A stretch of DNA of 6,210 bases from Paracoccaceae bacterium (lineage in GTDB: Bacteria; Pseudomonadota; Alphaproteobacteria; Rhodobacterales; Rhodobacteraceae), in contig JALVEX010000002.1 of the NCBI GenBank assembly GCA_027030435.1, positions 1 through 6,210 of the forward strand, given 5' to 3'. The notes beneath the pieces were generated by a model that did not search any database, was not told the origin of the DNA, and saw only the letters and a program-made list of their open reading frames with translations. The translations under genes and the position numbers were made by a program. Of the stretch, positions 1-6,210 are shown one piece after another (position 1 is the first letter of the stretch; the number at the start of each line of letters is the position of its first letter).

Positions 1-84
1 GAGGAACTTCTCGGGGACTGACGCACCGTCTCCTCTTTTCTTCCCCCGCCCTGCGGTTATTGTGCATGCAACGATCATCCTGTC

Positions 85-93
85 AGGAGGAGG
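85..93 (+). promoter_or_regulatory. Strong Shine-Dalgarno site of paaG
   Basis: The purine run AGGAGGAGG ends 7 nt before the ATG at 101, which is near-ideal spacing for ribosome binding. It decides the start of the following gene. The reading frame is open further upstream to a GTG at 62, but that start would place this ribosome-binding site inside the coding region and add 13 residues with no family match. Confidence 0.85.
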
Positions 94-100
94 CCTTGCG

Positions 101-877
101 ATGCCATATGAAACGATCCGCTATGAGTGTGCGGACGACATTGCCCTCATCACCCTAAACCGCCCCGAGGTGATGAACGCGCTCAATACCAGGATGCGGG
201 CCGAGATCCTGGAGGCCGTGCGCCGCGGCGGCAGCGAGGCGCGCGTGGTGGTGATGACGGGCGCGGGGCGGGCATTTTGCTCCGGGCAGGATCTCGGGGA
301 TCGGGTGAGCGCCGAGGATCTCGATCTCGAGCGCACGCTCCGGGATGAATACGTGCCGATGCTGATGGCGATCTATGAGTGCCCCGTGCCCACGATCGCG
401 GCCGTCAACGGCCCGGCGGCGGGGGCGGGGGCCAATCTGGCGCTGGCGGCGGATGTGGTGATCGCATCGAAGGCGGCGATGTTTCTCCAGGCCTTCACGC
501 GCATCGGCCTCATCCCCGATGCCGGCGGCACCTACTGGCTGCCCCGCCAGATCGGCGTGGCGCGCGCCATGGGCGCGGCGCTTTTCGCCGAGCCGGTGAG
601 CGCCGAGGAGGCGGCGCGCTGGGGCATGATCTGGGAAGCGGTGGCGGAGGAGGAATTCGCCAGCCACTGGCGGGCGCGCGCCGAGAAGCTCGCCAAGGGG
701 CCGACGGTGGCCTATCGCGGCGTGAAGGAGGCGATGCGCGCCTCTTTCGAAAATGATCTCGAATCTCAGCTTGCGCTCGAGGCGAAGCTTCAGGGCGAAT
801 GCGGGCGCACGCGCGATTTCAAGGAAGGGGTGCTCGCCTTTCTCGAGAAGCGGAAACCGGAATACGAAGGGCGGTGA
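101..877 (+). CDS. paaG: PaaG-type enoyl-CoA isomerase/hydratase (crotonase superfamily)
   Basis: The 258-aa protein most resembles PaaG, the cytoplasmic isomerase that converts ring-1,2-epoxyphenylacetyl-CoA to its oxepin form in aerobic phenylacetate degradation. E. coli PaaG is 262 aa by my recollection. Visible family motifs are LITLNRPEVMNAL (residues 16-28), the oxyanion-hole segment GRAFCSGQDL (56-65), AVNGPAAGAGANLALAAD (101-118), GLIPDAGGTYWLPR (136-149), ARAMG (154-158), WGMIW (174-178) and a C-terminal KEGVLAFLEKRKPEYEG. Aligned by eye to rat crotonase, the two hydratase glutamates are replaced by Asn112 and Phe132, while Asp140 in IPDAGG matches the PaaG/enoyl-CoA isomerase catalytic aspartate. 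This favours isomerase over hydratase chemistry. The ATG at 101 is chosen because of the strong ribosome-binding site 7 nt before it. The gene converges on gltA. No other paa gene is visible, so a role in generic beta-oxidation remains possible. Confidence 0.85.
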   Translation: MPYETIRYECADDIALITLNRPEVMNALNTRMRAEILEAVRRGGSEARVVVMTGAGRAFCSGQDLGDRVSAEDLDLERTLRDEYVPMLMAIYECPVPTIAAVNGPAAGAGANLALAADVVIASKAAMFLQAFTRIGLIPDAGGTYWLPRQIGVARAMGAALFAEPVSAEEAARWGMIWEAVAEEEFASHWRARAEKLAKGPTVAYRGVKEAMRASFENDLESQLALEAKLQGECGRTRDFKEGVLAFLEKRKPEYEGR

Positions 878-885
878 ACGCCGGA

Positions 886-917
886 GCGGGGGCTGCCCTT
901 CTTCCTTCCGCCCCCGC
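886..917. terminator. GC-rich hairpin after paaG (possible terminator)
   Basis: An 8-bp perfect inverted repeat, GCGGGGGC (886-893) and GCCCCCGC (910-917), starts 9 nt after the paaG stop and encloses a 16-nt pyrimidine-rich loop. No T-run follows on the plus strand. It could be a weak or factor-assisted terminator, or only the product of local C/G richness. The inverted repeat is seen directly; the function is inferred. Confidence 0.35.
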
Positions 918-963
918 CCCGCGCCCCCGGGGATATTTGCGGACCAGTGATGGGGGTGGGGGT

Positions 964-975
964 ATTCCCGGGAAT
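964..975. repeat. 12-bp perfect palindrome
   Basis: ATTCCCGGGAAT is fully self-complementary over 12 bp and is followed by a GTTTTTC stretch. It lies in the gap between the convergent genes paaG and gltA. With no loop it is better suited to binding a dimeric protein than to forming an RNA hairpin, but no gene start is close by, so no role is assigned. Confidence 0.5.
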
Positions 976-1005
976 GTTTTTCAGCAAGTGACGGGCCATG
1001 TGAAG

Positions 1006-1027
1006 AAGGCCCCCGGGCGGGGGCCTT
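1006..1027. terminator. Rho-independent terminator shared by gltA and paaG
   Basis: A perfect 9-bp stem, AAGGCCCCC (1006-1014) and GGGGGCCTT (1019-1027), closes a 4-nt GGGC loop. It begins 13 nt beyond the gltA stop codon as read on the minus strand. The plus-strand exit is T-rich (TTTCTGCTTTCC) and the minus-strand exit reads CTTCTTCAC, so it can plausibly stop transcription from both convergent genes. This is the best terminator in the window. Confidence 0.75.
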
Positions 1028-1039
1028 TCTGCTTTCCGA

Positions 1040-2335
1040 TCAGCGGTTTTCGACATCCACGTAATCGCGCTTGGGCGCGCCGACGTAAAGCTGGCGCGGG
1101 CGGCCGATCTTCTGTTCGGGATCGGAGATCATCTCCTTCCACTGGGCGATCCAGCCCACGGTGCGCGAGACCGCGAAGATCGGGGTGAACATCGAGGTGG
1201 GGAAGCCCATCGCCTCGAGGATGATGCCGGAATAGAAATCGACATTGGGGAAGAGCTTCTTTTCCTGGAAGTATTCGTCCTCAAGCGCGATGCGCTCGAG
1301 TTCCTTCGCCACTTTCAGGGTCTCGTTATCCTCGATGCCGAGCAGATCGAGCACCTCGTCGGCCGATTGCTTCATCACCCGGGCGCGGGGATCGAAATTC
1401 TTGTAGACGCGGTGGCCGAAGCCCATCAGGCGGAAGGGATCGGATTTGTCTTTCGCGCGCGCGATATATTCGGGGATGCGATCCACGCTGCCGATCTCCT
1501 TCAGCATTTCGAGCGCGGCCTGGTTGGCGCCTCCGTGCGCCGGCCCCCAGAGGCAGGCGATGCCGGCGGCGATGCAGGCGAAAGGGTTGGCCCCCGAAGA
1601 GCCCGAGAGGCGCACGGTGGAGGTGGAGGCGTTCTGCTCGTGGTCGGCGTGCAGCGTGAAGATGCGGTCCATCGCGCGGGCGAGGATCGGGTTCACCTCG
1701 TAATCCTCGGCCGGCACCGAGAAGCACATGCGCAGGAAATTCGAGGCGTAATCGAGATCGTTGCGCGGATAGACGAAGGGCTGGCCCAGCGAATACTTGT
1801 AGGCCATGGCGGCGATGGTGGGCATCTTGGCGATCATGCGGATCGAGGCGATCTCGCGCTGCTCGGGATCGGTGACATCGGTGGAATCGGGATAGAAGGC
1901 CGACATCGCGCCAACAACGCCCACCATGATCGCCATCGGATGCGCATCGCGGCGGAAGCCGCGGAAGAAATAGTTCATCTGCTCGTGCACCATCGTGTGA
2001 TTGGTGATGCGCGCTTCGAAATCCTCGAGCTCGGCTGCCGTGGGCAGCTCGCCGTAGAGGAGCAGATAGCAGACTTCGAGGTAATGGGATTTCTCCGCCA
2101 GCTGCTCGATCGGATAGCCGCGGTAGAGAAGCTCGCCTTTCAGGCCGTCGATATAGGTGATGGTGGATTTGCACGAGGCGGTGGAGGTGAAGCCAGGATC
2201 ATAGGTGAAGACGCCGCCATCGGCATAGAGGCGGCGGATGTCGATCGCATCCGGCCCGAGGGTGGGCGAGAGGATCGGCAGGCCCAGAGAGGTATCGTTG
2301 AATTCCAGTTTGGCGGTTTTGTCGGAGTCGCTCAT
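1040..2335 (-). CDS. gltA: Citrate synthase (type II, hexameric family)
   Basis: The 431-aa enzyme condenses acetyl-CoA with oxaloacetate to give citrate and CoA, the entry step of the TCA cycle in the cytoplasm. It is full length (E. coli GltA is 427 aa). The catalytic triad is visible as His267 in GPAHGGAN, His308 in GFGHRVY and Asp366 in FPNVDFYSG. His229 and His232 lie in HADHEQN, and the substrate-binding arginines are in GRPRQLYVG (411-419). The N-terminal beta domain typical of Gram-negative type II enzymes is present, including an LLYRGYPIEQLA segment (69-80). The start is the ATG complementary to 2333-2335, preceded by AGAGAGAGGA with a 5-nt gap to the start codon. The gene lies 95 nt downstream of gltX on the same strand and ends just before a strong hairpin terminator. 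It could be read through from gltX but probably also has its own promoter. No frame disruption was seen. Confidence 0.98.
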   Translation of the reverse strand: MSDSDKTAKLEFNDTSLGLPILSPTLGPDAIDIRRLYADGGVFTYDPGFTSTASCKSTITYIDGLKGELLYRGYPIEQLAEKSHYLEVCYLLLYGELPTAAELEDFEARITNHTMVHEQMNYFFRGFRRDAHPMAIMVGVVGAMSAFYPDSTDVTDPEQREIASIRMIAKMPTIAAMAYKYSLGQPFVYPRNDLDYASNFLRMCFSVPAEDYEVNPILARAMDRIFTLHADHEQNASTSTVRLSGSSGANPFACIAAGIACLWGPAHGGANQAALEMLKEIGSVDRIPEYIARAKDKSDPFRLMGFGHRVYKNFDPRARVMKQSADEVLDLLGIEDNETLKVAKELERIALEDEYFQEKKLFPNVDFYSGIILEAMGFPTSMFTPIFAVSRTVGWIAQWKEMISDPEQKIGRPRQLYVGAPKRDYVDVENR

Positions 2336-2361
2336 CTTGTTCCTCTCTCTGCCCCTGCTGC

Positions 2362-2391
2362 ATCATGCGCAGGGATGTTTCGCTGTGTCCC
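2362..2391 (-). promoter_or_regulatory. Weak candidate promoter for gltA
   Basis: Read on the minus strand, GGGACA (complement of 2386-2391) resembles a -35 element and CATGAT (complement of 2362-2367) a -10 element, with an 18-nt spacer. Each matches the housekeeping consensus at 4 of 6 positions. It would give a leader of roughly 20-25 nt before the gltA ATG. Chance matches of this quality are common, so this is only a candidate. Confidence 0.25.
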
Positions 2392-2395
2392 GGTG

Positions 2396-2421
2396 GCGGC
2401 GGGCGATGATAGCGGCGGGCG
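2396..2421. repeat. 10-bp direct repeat upstream of gltA
   Basis: GCGGCGGGCG occurs at 2396-2405 and again at 2412-2421, separated by ATGATA, giving a 16-bp period. The pair lies between the gltX stop and the candidate gltA promoter. It could be a tandem regulator site or a slippage duplication in GC-rich DNA. No known regulator motif was recognised. Confidence 0.45.
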
Positions 2422-2430
2422 GGGATCGCA

Positions 2431-3843
2431 TCATCCCTCGCCAGCGGCATCCGCCAGCCGCGCGATGGTTTCATCGCGGCCGAGCACCAGCATCATGTCA
2501 AACACGCTGGGCGTTGCGCTGCGTCCGGCCAGTGCGGCCCGCAGAGGCGCCGCGAGCTTGCCGAACTTGATTCCGTTTGCCTCGGCAACCCGGTTCGCGA
2601 TCTCTTCCAGCGCGTCCCGCGTCCAGCTAGCATCTTGCAGCTGCGGCGTCAATTGCTTCAGTATACCACGGGATACATCATCGAGCGCGGCCTGCGCCCT
2701 TTCATCCGGCACGATCGGGCGCTCGGTGAGCACGAAATGGGCCTTTTCAATGAGATCGGGGAATTTCTTCGCGCGTTCCTTGAGGAAAGGCATGGCGCGC
2801 AAAAGCCCCTTTTTCTGCTTTTCCGAGAAAGGCGGCTCGCCTACGGCGGCGCGCCAGTCCTTCAGTTCCTGCAGCAGCGCAGCATCATCCATCGCGCGGA
2901 TATGCTGACCGGAGAGATTGTCGAGCTTGCGGAAATCGAAGCGGGCGGGGGATTTGTTGATGCCGGTGATGTCGAACCACTCCAGCGCCTGCCCGGTGGT
3001 GAAGAATTCATCGTCCCCGTGGCTCCAGCCGAGGCGGGCGAGGTAATTGCGCATGGCTTCGGCGGGGTAGCCCATGGCGCGGTATTCCTCCACCCCGAGG
3101 GCGCCGTGGCGCTTGGAGAGTTTCTTGCCGTCGGGGCCGTGGATCAGCGGAATATGGGCAAACACCGGCAGCTCCCAGCCAAGCGCGCGGTATAGAAGCG
3201 TCTGGCGGGCGGCGTTGTTGAGATGGTCATCGCCGCGGATCACATGGGTGACGCCCATGTCGTGATCGTCCACCACCACGGCGAGCATGTAGGTGGGCGT
3301 GCCGTCGGAGCGCAGGAGGATCATGTCGTCGAGCGTTTCATTGCGGAATTTCACCCGCCCCTGCACCACGTCCTCGATCACGGTTTCGCCTTCGCGCGGG
3401 GCCTTGAGGCGGATCACATGCGGCGCATCCGGGTGGCTGGCCGGATCGGCGTCGCGCCAGGGGCTTTCAAACAGCGTGGCGCGGCCCTCGGCGCGGGCCT
3501 TTTCGCGCGCCTCGGCGATTTCCTCGGGGGTGGCGAAGCACTTGTAGGCCCGGCCGCTTTCCAGAAGCTGGCGGGCCACCTCGCGGTGGCGATCGGCGCG
3601 GGCGAACTGGCTCACCGCCTCGCCATCGTGATCGAGGCCGAGCCATTCGAGCCCGGCGAGGATCGCTTCCGTGGCCTCCGGGGTGGAGCGGGCGCGATCG
3701 GTATCCTCGATGCGCAGCAGGAACTTCCCGCCCCGTCCGCGCGCATAGAGCCAGTTGAACAGCGCCGTGCGCGCGCCGCCGATATGGAGGAAGCCCGTGG
3801 GCGAGGGGGCGAAACGGGTGACGACCTGATCCGGGGTGTTCAT
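2431..3843 (-). CDS. gltX: Glutamyl-tRNA synthetase
   Basis: The 470-aa class I aminoacyl-tRNA synthetase charges tRNA with glutamate using ATP. The Rossmann fold begins at once with TRFAPSPTGFLHIGGART (9-26), where HIGG (20-23) is the HIGH signature. LLRIEDTDRARS (42-53), VIRGDDHLNNAARQ (201-214) and the second signature KLSKRHG (241-247) follow. The helical anticodon-binding region fills the C-terminus (about 320-470), with TPSVFDMMLVLGR near the end. The length is normal for the family. Only one Cys (Cys102) is present where some bacterial GluRS enzymes carry a zinc site, so no zinc knuckle is evident. The ATG start has a weak AAGG site about 10 nt upstream. Many alphaproteobacteria carry two gltX paralogues and lack GlnRS, forming Gln-tRNA through GatCAB. 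Whether this copy also charges tRNA-Gln cannot be read from the sequence. It is divergent from comEC and upstream of gltA. Confidence 0.97.
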   Translation of the reverse strand: MNTPDQVVTRFAPSPTGFLHIGGARTALFNWLYARGRGGKFLLRIEDTDRARSTPEATEAILAGLEWLGLDHDGEAVSQFARADRHREVARQLLESGRAYKCFATPEEIAEAREKARAEGRATLFESPWRDADPASHPDAPHVIRLKAPREGETVIEDVVQGRVKFRNETLDDMILLRSDGTPTYMLAVVVDDHDMGVTHVIRGDDHLNNAARQTLLYRALGWELPVFAHIPLIHGPDGKKLSKRHGALGVEEYRAMGYPAEAMRNYLARLGWSHGDDEFFTTGQALEWFDITGINKSPARFDFRKLDNLSGQHIRAMDDAALLQELKDWRAAVGEPPFSEKQKKGLLRAMPFLKERAKKFPDLIEKAHFVLTERPIVPDERAQAALDDVSRGILKQLTPQLQDASWTRDALEEIANRVAEANGIKFGKLAAPLRAALAGRSATPSVFDMMLVLGRDETIARLADAAGEG

Positions 3844-3921
3844 GTTGCGTTAACCTTTGGGAAACCATGTTGGCGCTAGGGTGAACCCGTGTTTTAGAGA
3901 GGCGGGGAGGCAAGAACAAGA
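3844..3921. promoter_or_regulatory. Divergent gltX/comEC promoter region
   Basis: This 78-nt gap must hold the start signals of both divergent genes. On the plus strand, TTGGCG (3870-3875) and TTTAGA (3893-3898), with a 17-nt spacer, are a weak promoter candidate for comEC. They would give a very short leader starting just before the GGGGAGG ribosome-binding site (3904-3910). On the minus strand, a TTCACC box (complement of 3880-3885) could be a -35 for gltX, but the expected -10 position (complement of 3857-3862) reads TCCCAA, which is poor. The region's function is clear from the layout; the individual boxes are uncertain. Confidence 0.5.
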
Positions 3922-6003
3922 GTGCGCTGGTTGTCGGCCCCCATCGCGGCGCTGGAGGCGCAGCGCGGGCATCTCTTCCCCTGGGTGCCGGTGCTGCTCG
4001 GGGCGGGGATCGGGCTCTATTTCCAGTTGCGGCGCGAGCCGGGCGCGGCGCTGCTGATCGCGGCGGGAGCGGGGGCGCTCTTGCTGTGCCTGGCCGCCTG
4101 GCGCATCGGCCCGCGCCTTGCGCCAATCCTCCTCGCCCCCGCGCTGGTGCTCGCGGGGCTGGCGCTGGCGGGGGCGCGGGCGCATCATGTGGCCGCCGTC
4201 AAGCTCTCCTACCCCTATTACGGGCCGATCGAGGGGCGGATCATCGCCATCGACCGCTCCCAGAGCGACAGGCCGCGCCTCACCCTCGATCAGGTGGTGC
4301 TGGCGCGCCTGCCGCCGGCGCGCACGCCCGAGCGGGTGCGGATTTCGCTCCACGGGGATCAGCGGGCGCTCGAACCGGTGCCGGGGATGCGCATCATGCT
4401 CACGGGCCATCTTTCCCCGCCCCGCGGGCCGGTGGAGCCGGGGGGCTTCGATTTCCAGCGCATGGCATGGTTCGCCCGCCTCGGGGCGGTGGGCTACACC
4501 CGAAGCCCGGCGCTTGCCGTGGCCCGCCCGGAGGGCAGCGCCCTCTGGCTCGATCGCTTCCGCGCGCGCCTCTCGGCCGGTCTGCAGAAGGCCATCCCCG
4601 GCGATGCCGGCGCTTTCGCCGCCGCCATCCTGACCGGGGATCGCTCGGGGCTGCGGCGGGAAACTCTGGCGGCCCTGCGCGCTTCCAACCTCGCCCATCT
4701 GCTGGCCATATCGGGCCTGCACATGGGGCTGCTCGCGGGCTTCGTCTTTGCCGCCCTGCGCCTCGTGATGGCGCTCATCCCGCCCCTTGCGCTCCACTTG
4801 CCCACTGCTCGGATCGCCGCCGCGGGGGCATTGGCGGCGGGGGCCTTCTACCTTGCGCTTTCGGGCGGCAACGTGGCCACGGAGCGCGCCTTCGTCATGG
4901 TGGCGGTGATGCTGATGGCGGTGATCCTCGGGCGGCGCGCGATCACGCTGCGCGCGGTGGCGCTGGCGGCGGTGATCGTGCTCCTGCGCCGCCCCGAGGC
5001 GTTGACTGGGCCGGGGTTCCAGATGTCATTTGCGGCTACGGTGGCGCTTGTGGCGGTGTTCGCAGCGCTGCGTGATTGGCGGGGCTGGCGCTGGCCGCGG
5101 GCGCTGCGCCCTATTGTCGCCGGGGTGATCTCCTCGGCCGTGGCCGGGGCGGCGACTGCGCCCTTTGCGGCGGCGCATTTCAATCAGGTGGCGCATTTCG
5201 GCCTGCTGGCCAACCTCCTGAGCGTGCCCGTGATGGGGGTGCTGGTGATCCCTGCGGCCGTCATCGCGGCGCTGCTCTGGCCTCTTGGCGGCGCCTGGAT
5301 CGGCCTTGGCCTGATGCGGCTCGGGATCGCCTGGATCCTTGCGGTGGCGCAAACGGTAGCGGGGTTTGACGGGGCGGTTTCGCATGTGCCGGCCCCACCC
5401 GCCGCCGTGCTGCCGATTCTCGGGCTTGGCGGGCTGTGGCTGGCGCTCTGGCAGGGGCGGGCGCGCCTTGGCGGGATGGCGGCCCTGGGGCTCGCCTTCC
5501 TCCTCTGGGCCGGGGCCGAGCGCCCGGCGCTTCTGGTCAGCGAAAGCGGGCGGCTGGTGGGGCTGATGGGGCCGCAGGGGCGGGCGCTCGGAAAGGCGCG
5601 CGGCGATGGATTCTCGGCACGCAACTGGCTTGAAAACGATGGCGATGGCGCCAGCCAGAAAGAAGCGGCCGTGCGGCCGGGGCTCGCGCGCGGCAAGGGC
5701 GAGATCCGCTTTCGCCTTGGTGCGGTTCCCTTCGTGCAGCTTTTCGGCAAGGGCGCGCGGGCGCGGCTTGACGACGTTTGCCGGGAAGGGACATGGGTCA
5801 TCCTTGCGGCGGAGGCAGGCACATCAGAGGGCGCGGGCGGCCCGGCGAAATGCCATCTCATCGATACCGCGATGCTGGCGCGAACGGGGCCGCTTGCCCT
5901 CTACCCGCCGCCTGGCGGCGCGGCGGCCGGGCCGGTCATCGTGACGGCGCGGGAGGTTTCCGGTGACAGGATATGGAATGCCGCCAGCGATCAGCGGCCT
6001 TGA
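3922..6003 (+). CDS. comEC: ComEC/Rec2-family DNA-uptake channel protein, no visible nuclease domain
   Basis: The 693-aa integral inner-membrane protein belongs to the family that moves transforming single-stranded DNA into the cytoplasm. Hydrophobic segments lie at about 18-85. A soluble region (about 86-200, with GRIIAIDRSQSDRPRLTLD) fits the DUF4131/OB-like periplasmic domain. The competence membrane domain spans about 225-480, with ILTGDRSGL (236-244), HLLAISGLHMGLLAG (259-273), LTGPGFQMSFAATVAL (361-376) and HFGLLANLLSVPV (425-437). More helices reach about 532. The last 160 residues are soluble and contain GDGFSARNWLENDGDG, but no HxHxDH metallo-beta-lactamase motif, so the C-terminal nuclease domain of longer ComEC proteins is absent or unrecognisable. 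The GTG start is the only plausible one: a stop at 3895 closes the frame upstream, GGGGAGG lies 11 nt before it, and the N-terminus (EAQRGHLFPW) looks family-like. The gene is divergent from gltX and converges on lexA. Activity in transformation is inferred. Confidence 0.92.
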   Translation: MRWLSAPIAALEAQRGHLFPWVPVLLGAGIGLYFQLRREPGAALLIAAGAGALLLCLAAWRIGPRLAPILLAPALVLAGLALAGARAHHVAAVKLSYPYYGPIEGRIIAIDRSQSDRPRLTLDQVVLARLPPARTPERVRISLHGDQRALEPVPGMRIMLTGHLSPPRGPVEPGGFDFQRMAWFARLGAVGYTRSPALAVARPEGSALWLDRFRARLSAGLQKAIPGDAGAFAAAILTGDRSGLRRETLAALRASNLAHLLAISGLHMGLLAGFVFAALRLVMALIPPLALHLPTARIAAAGALAAGAFYLALSGGNVATERAFVMVAVMLMAVILGRRAITLRAVALAAVIVLLRRPEALTGPGFQMSFAATVALVAVFAALRDWRGWRWPRALRPIVAGVISSAVAGAATAPFAAAHFNQVAHFGLLANLLSVPVMGVLVIPAAVIAALLWPLGGAWIGLGLMRLGIAWILAVAQTVAGFDGAVSHVPAPPAAVLPILGLGGLWLALWQGRARLGGMAALGLAFLLWAGAERPALLVSESGRLVGLMGPQGRALGKARGDGFSARNWLENDGDGASQKEAAVRPGLARGKGEIRFRLGAVPFVQLFGKGARARLDDVCREGTWVILAAEAGTSEGAGGPAKCHLIDTAMLARTGPLALYPPPGGAAAGPVIVTAREVSGDRIWNAASDQRP

Positions 6004-6045
6004 TGGCACCCGCCTTGCAAATCATCCTTTGGCGCTCTTTTCCAG

Positions 6046-6078
6046 CCGCCGCAGGCCAAGGCCTGGAGTGGGCGGCGG
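6046..6078. terminator. Hairpin between convergent comEC and lexA
   Basis: The outer arms CCGCCGC (6046-6052) and GCGGCGG (6072-6078) are complementary. An alternative inner hairpin, CAGGCC (6052-6057) and GGCCTG (6060-6065), surrounds AA. The structure lies in the 94-nt gap between two converging genes, where a bidirectional terminator is expected. Neither exit has a good T-run (plus-strand exit is GTCTGTTCAA), so it may be a weak or Rho-assisted site. Confidence 0.4.
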
Positions 6079-6097
6079 GTCTGTTCAACGCGTCTTC

Positions 6098-6210
6098 TCA
6101 ATAGGTACGGATCAGCCCCACGAGCCGGCCCTGCACCTTGACGGAGCCTTCCGGCAGCACCCGTGTTTCATAGGCCGGGTTGGCGGCTTCGAGCGCGATC
6201 ATGTTGCCGC
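6098..6210 (-). CDS. lexA: LexA SOS repressor, C-terminal end (partial)
   Basis: The reverse strand encodes the final 36 residues of a protein that continues beyond the right edge, ending at the TGA complementary to 6098-6100. The peptide reads GNMIALEAANPAYETR, then VLPEGSVKVQGRLVGLIRTY. This matches the end of the S24-like autoprotease/dimerisation domain of alphaproteobacterial LexA, the repressor of the SOS regulon that cleaves itself when RecA is activated. The catalytic Ser and Lys and the DNA-binding domain lie outside the window, so activity cannot be judged. The fragment is too short to stand out as an open frame on length alone. Its place converging on comEC fits the gene order I recall for Rhodobacterales. 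Another S24-family repressor is possible but less likely given the close match of the tail. Confidence 0.9.
   Translation of the reverse strand, partial: GNMIALEAANPAYETRVLPEGSVKVQGRLVGLIRTY

Noticed and set aside
1..21. A possible C-terminal tail of an upstream plus-strand gene (EELLGD then stop).
   Set aside because: Six codons ending in TGA are too few to identify anything, and other frames are also open here. It may be real but cannot be supported from the window.
24..34. A possible divergent minus-strand start (GTG after AGGAG).
   Set aside because: The gap between the purine run and the GTG is only 3 nt, and just eight codons lie inside the window. This is insufficient support.
62..100. 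A GTG-initiated 13-residue N-terminal extension of PaaG.
   Set aside because: The strong ribosome-binding site lies inside this stretch and fits the ATG at 101. The extra residues have no counterpart in the family.
1367..2908. A 513-codon open frame on the plus strand, antisense to gltA and gltX.
   Set aside because: It runs opposite two full-length, motif-complete enzymes and across their intergenic gap. Its translation is rich in Ala, Gly, Arg and His with no recognisable domain, as expected of shadow frames in GC-rich DNA. It has no convincing ribosome-binding site.
3850..4797. A 315-codon minus-strand frame opposite the start of comEC and the divergent promoter region.
   Set aside because: Its composition is low-complexity (Arg, Gln, Pro, Ala) and it overlaps the well-supported comEC coding region. 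It is a high-GC shadow.
5184..5861. A 225-codon minus-strand frame opposite the 3' half of comEC.
   Set aside because: It is Ser/Pro/Arg-rich with no family motif and mirrors a conserved membrane-protein frame, so it is treated as a shadow.
6083..6097. A near match to the alphaproteobacterial SOS box (GTTC-N7-CTTC).
   Set aside because: One half-site mismatches, and it lies at the 3' end of lexA rather than at a promoter, so chance is the better explanation.

Overview
The window is ordinary chromosomal DNA from a GC-rich alphaproteobacterium, most likely a member of the Rhodobacterales/Rhodobacteraceae. The assignment rests on strong G/C bias at third codon positions, on alphaproteobacterial-looking protein sequences (a LexA tail ending in GRLVGLIRTY, a ComEC N-terminus with EAQRGHLFPW), and on the gene order gltA-gltX-comEC-lexA, which I recall as common in that order. 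It was not checked against a database.

Layout from left to right: (1) positions 1-100 are a short leader with a strong Shine-Dalgarno sequence. (2) paaG (101-877, +) encodes a crotonase-superfamily enzyme whose active site looks like the phenylacetate-pathway isomerase rather than a hydratase. (3) A GC-dense 162-nt gap between convergent genes holds two hairpins and a 12-bp palindrome. (4) gltA (citrate synthase, minus) lies downstream of gltX (glutamyl-tRNA synthetase, minus), separated by 95 nt that contain a 10-bp direct repeat and a weak promoter candidate. (5) A 78-nt divergent region separates gltX from comEC. (6) comEC (3922-6003, +) encodes a polytopic DNA-uptake channel protein that shows the membrane domain but no recognisable metallo-beta-lactamase nuclease motif. 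(7) A 94-nt convergent gap with a hairpin is followed by the last 36 codons of lexA (minus), which runs off the right edge.

The genes do not form one pathway. gltA supplies the TCA cycle, which is also where acetyl-CoA and succinyl-CoA from phenylacetate degradation (paaG) end up, so their adjacency is metabolically reasonable but may be coincidental. gltX is a translation gene, comEC belongs to transformation, and lexA is the SOS repressor. I saw no mobile element, CRISPR array, tRNA/rRNA gene, toxin-antitoxin pair or defence locus, and no convincing sign of a new system. The points most worth following up are the nuclease-less ComEC, the isolated PaaG-type enzyme, and the structured intergenic segments.
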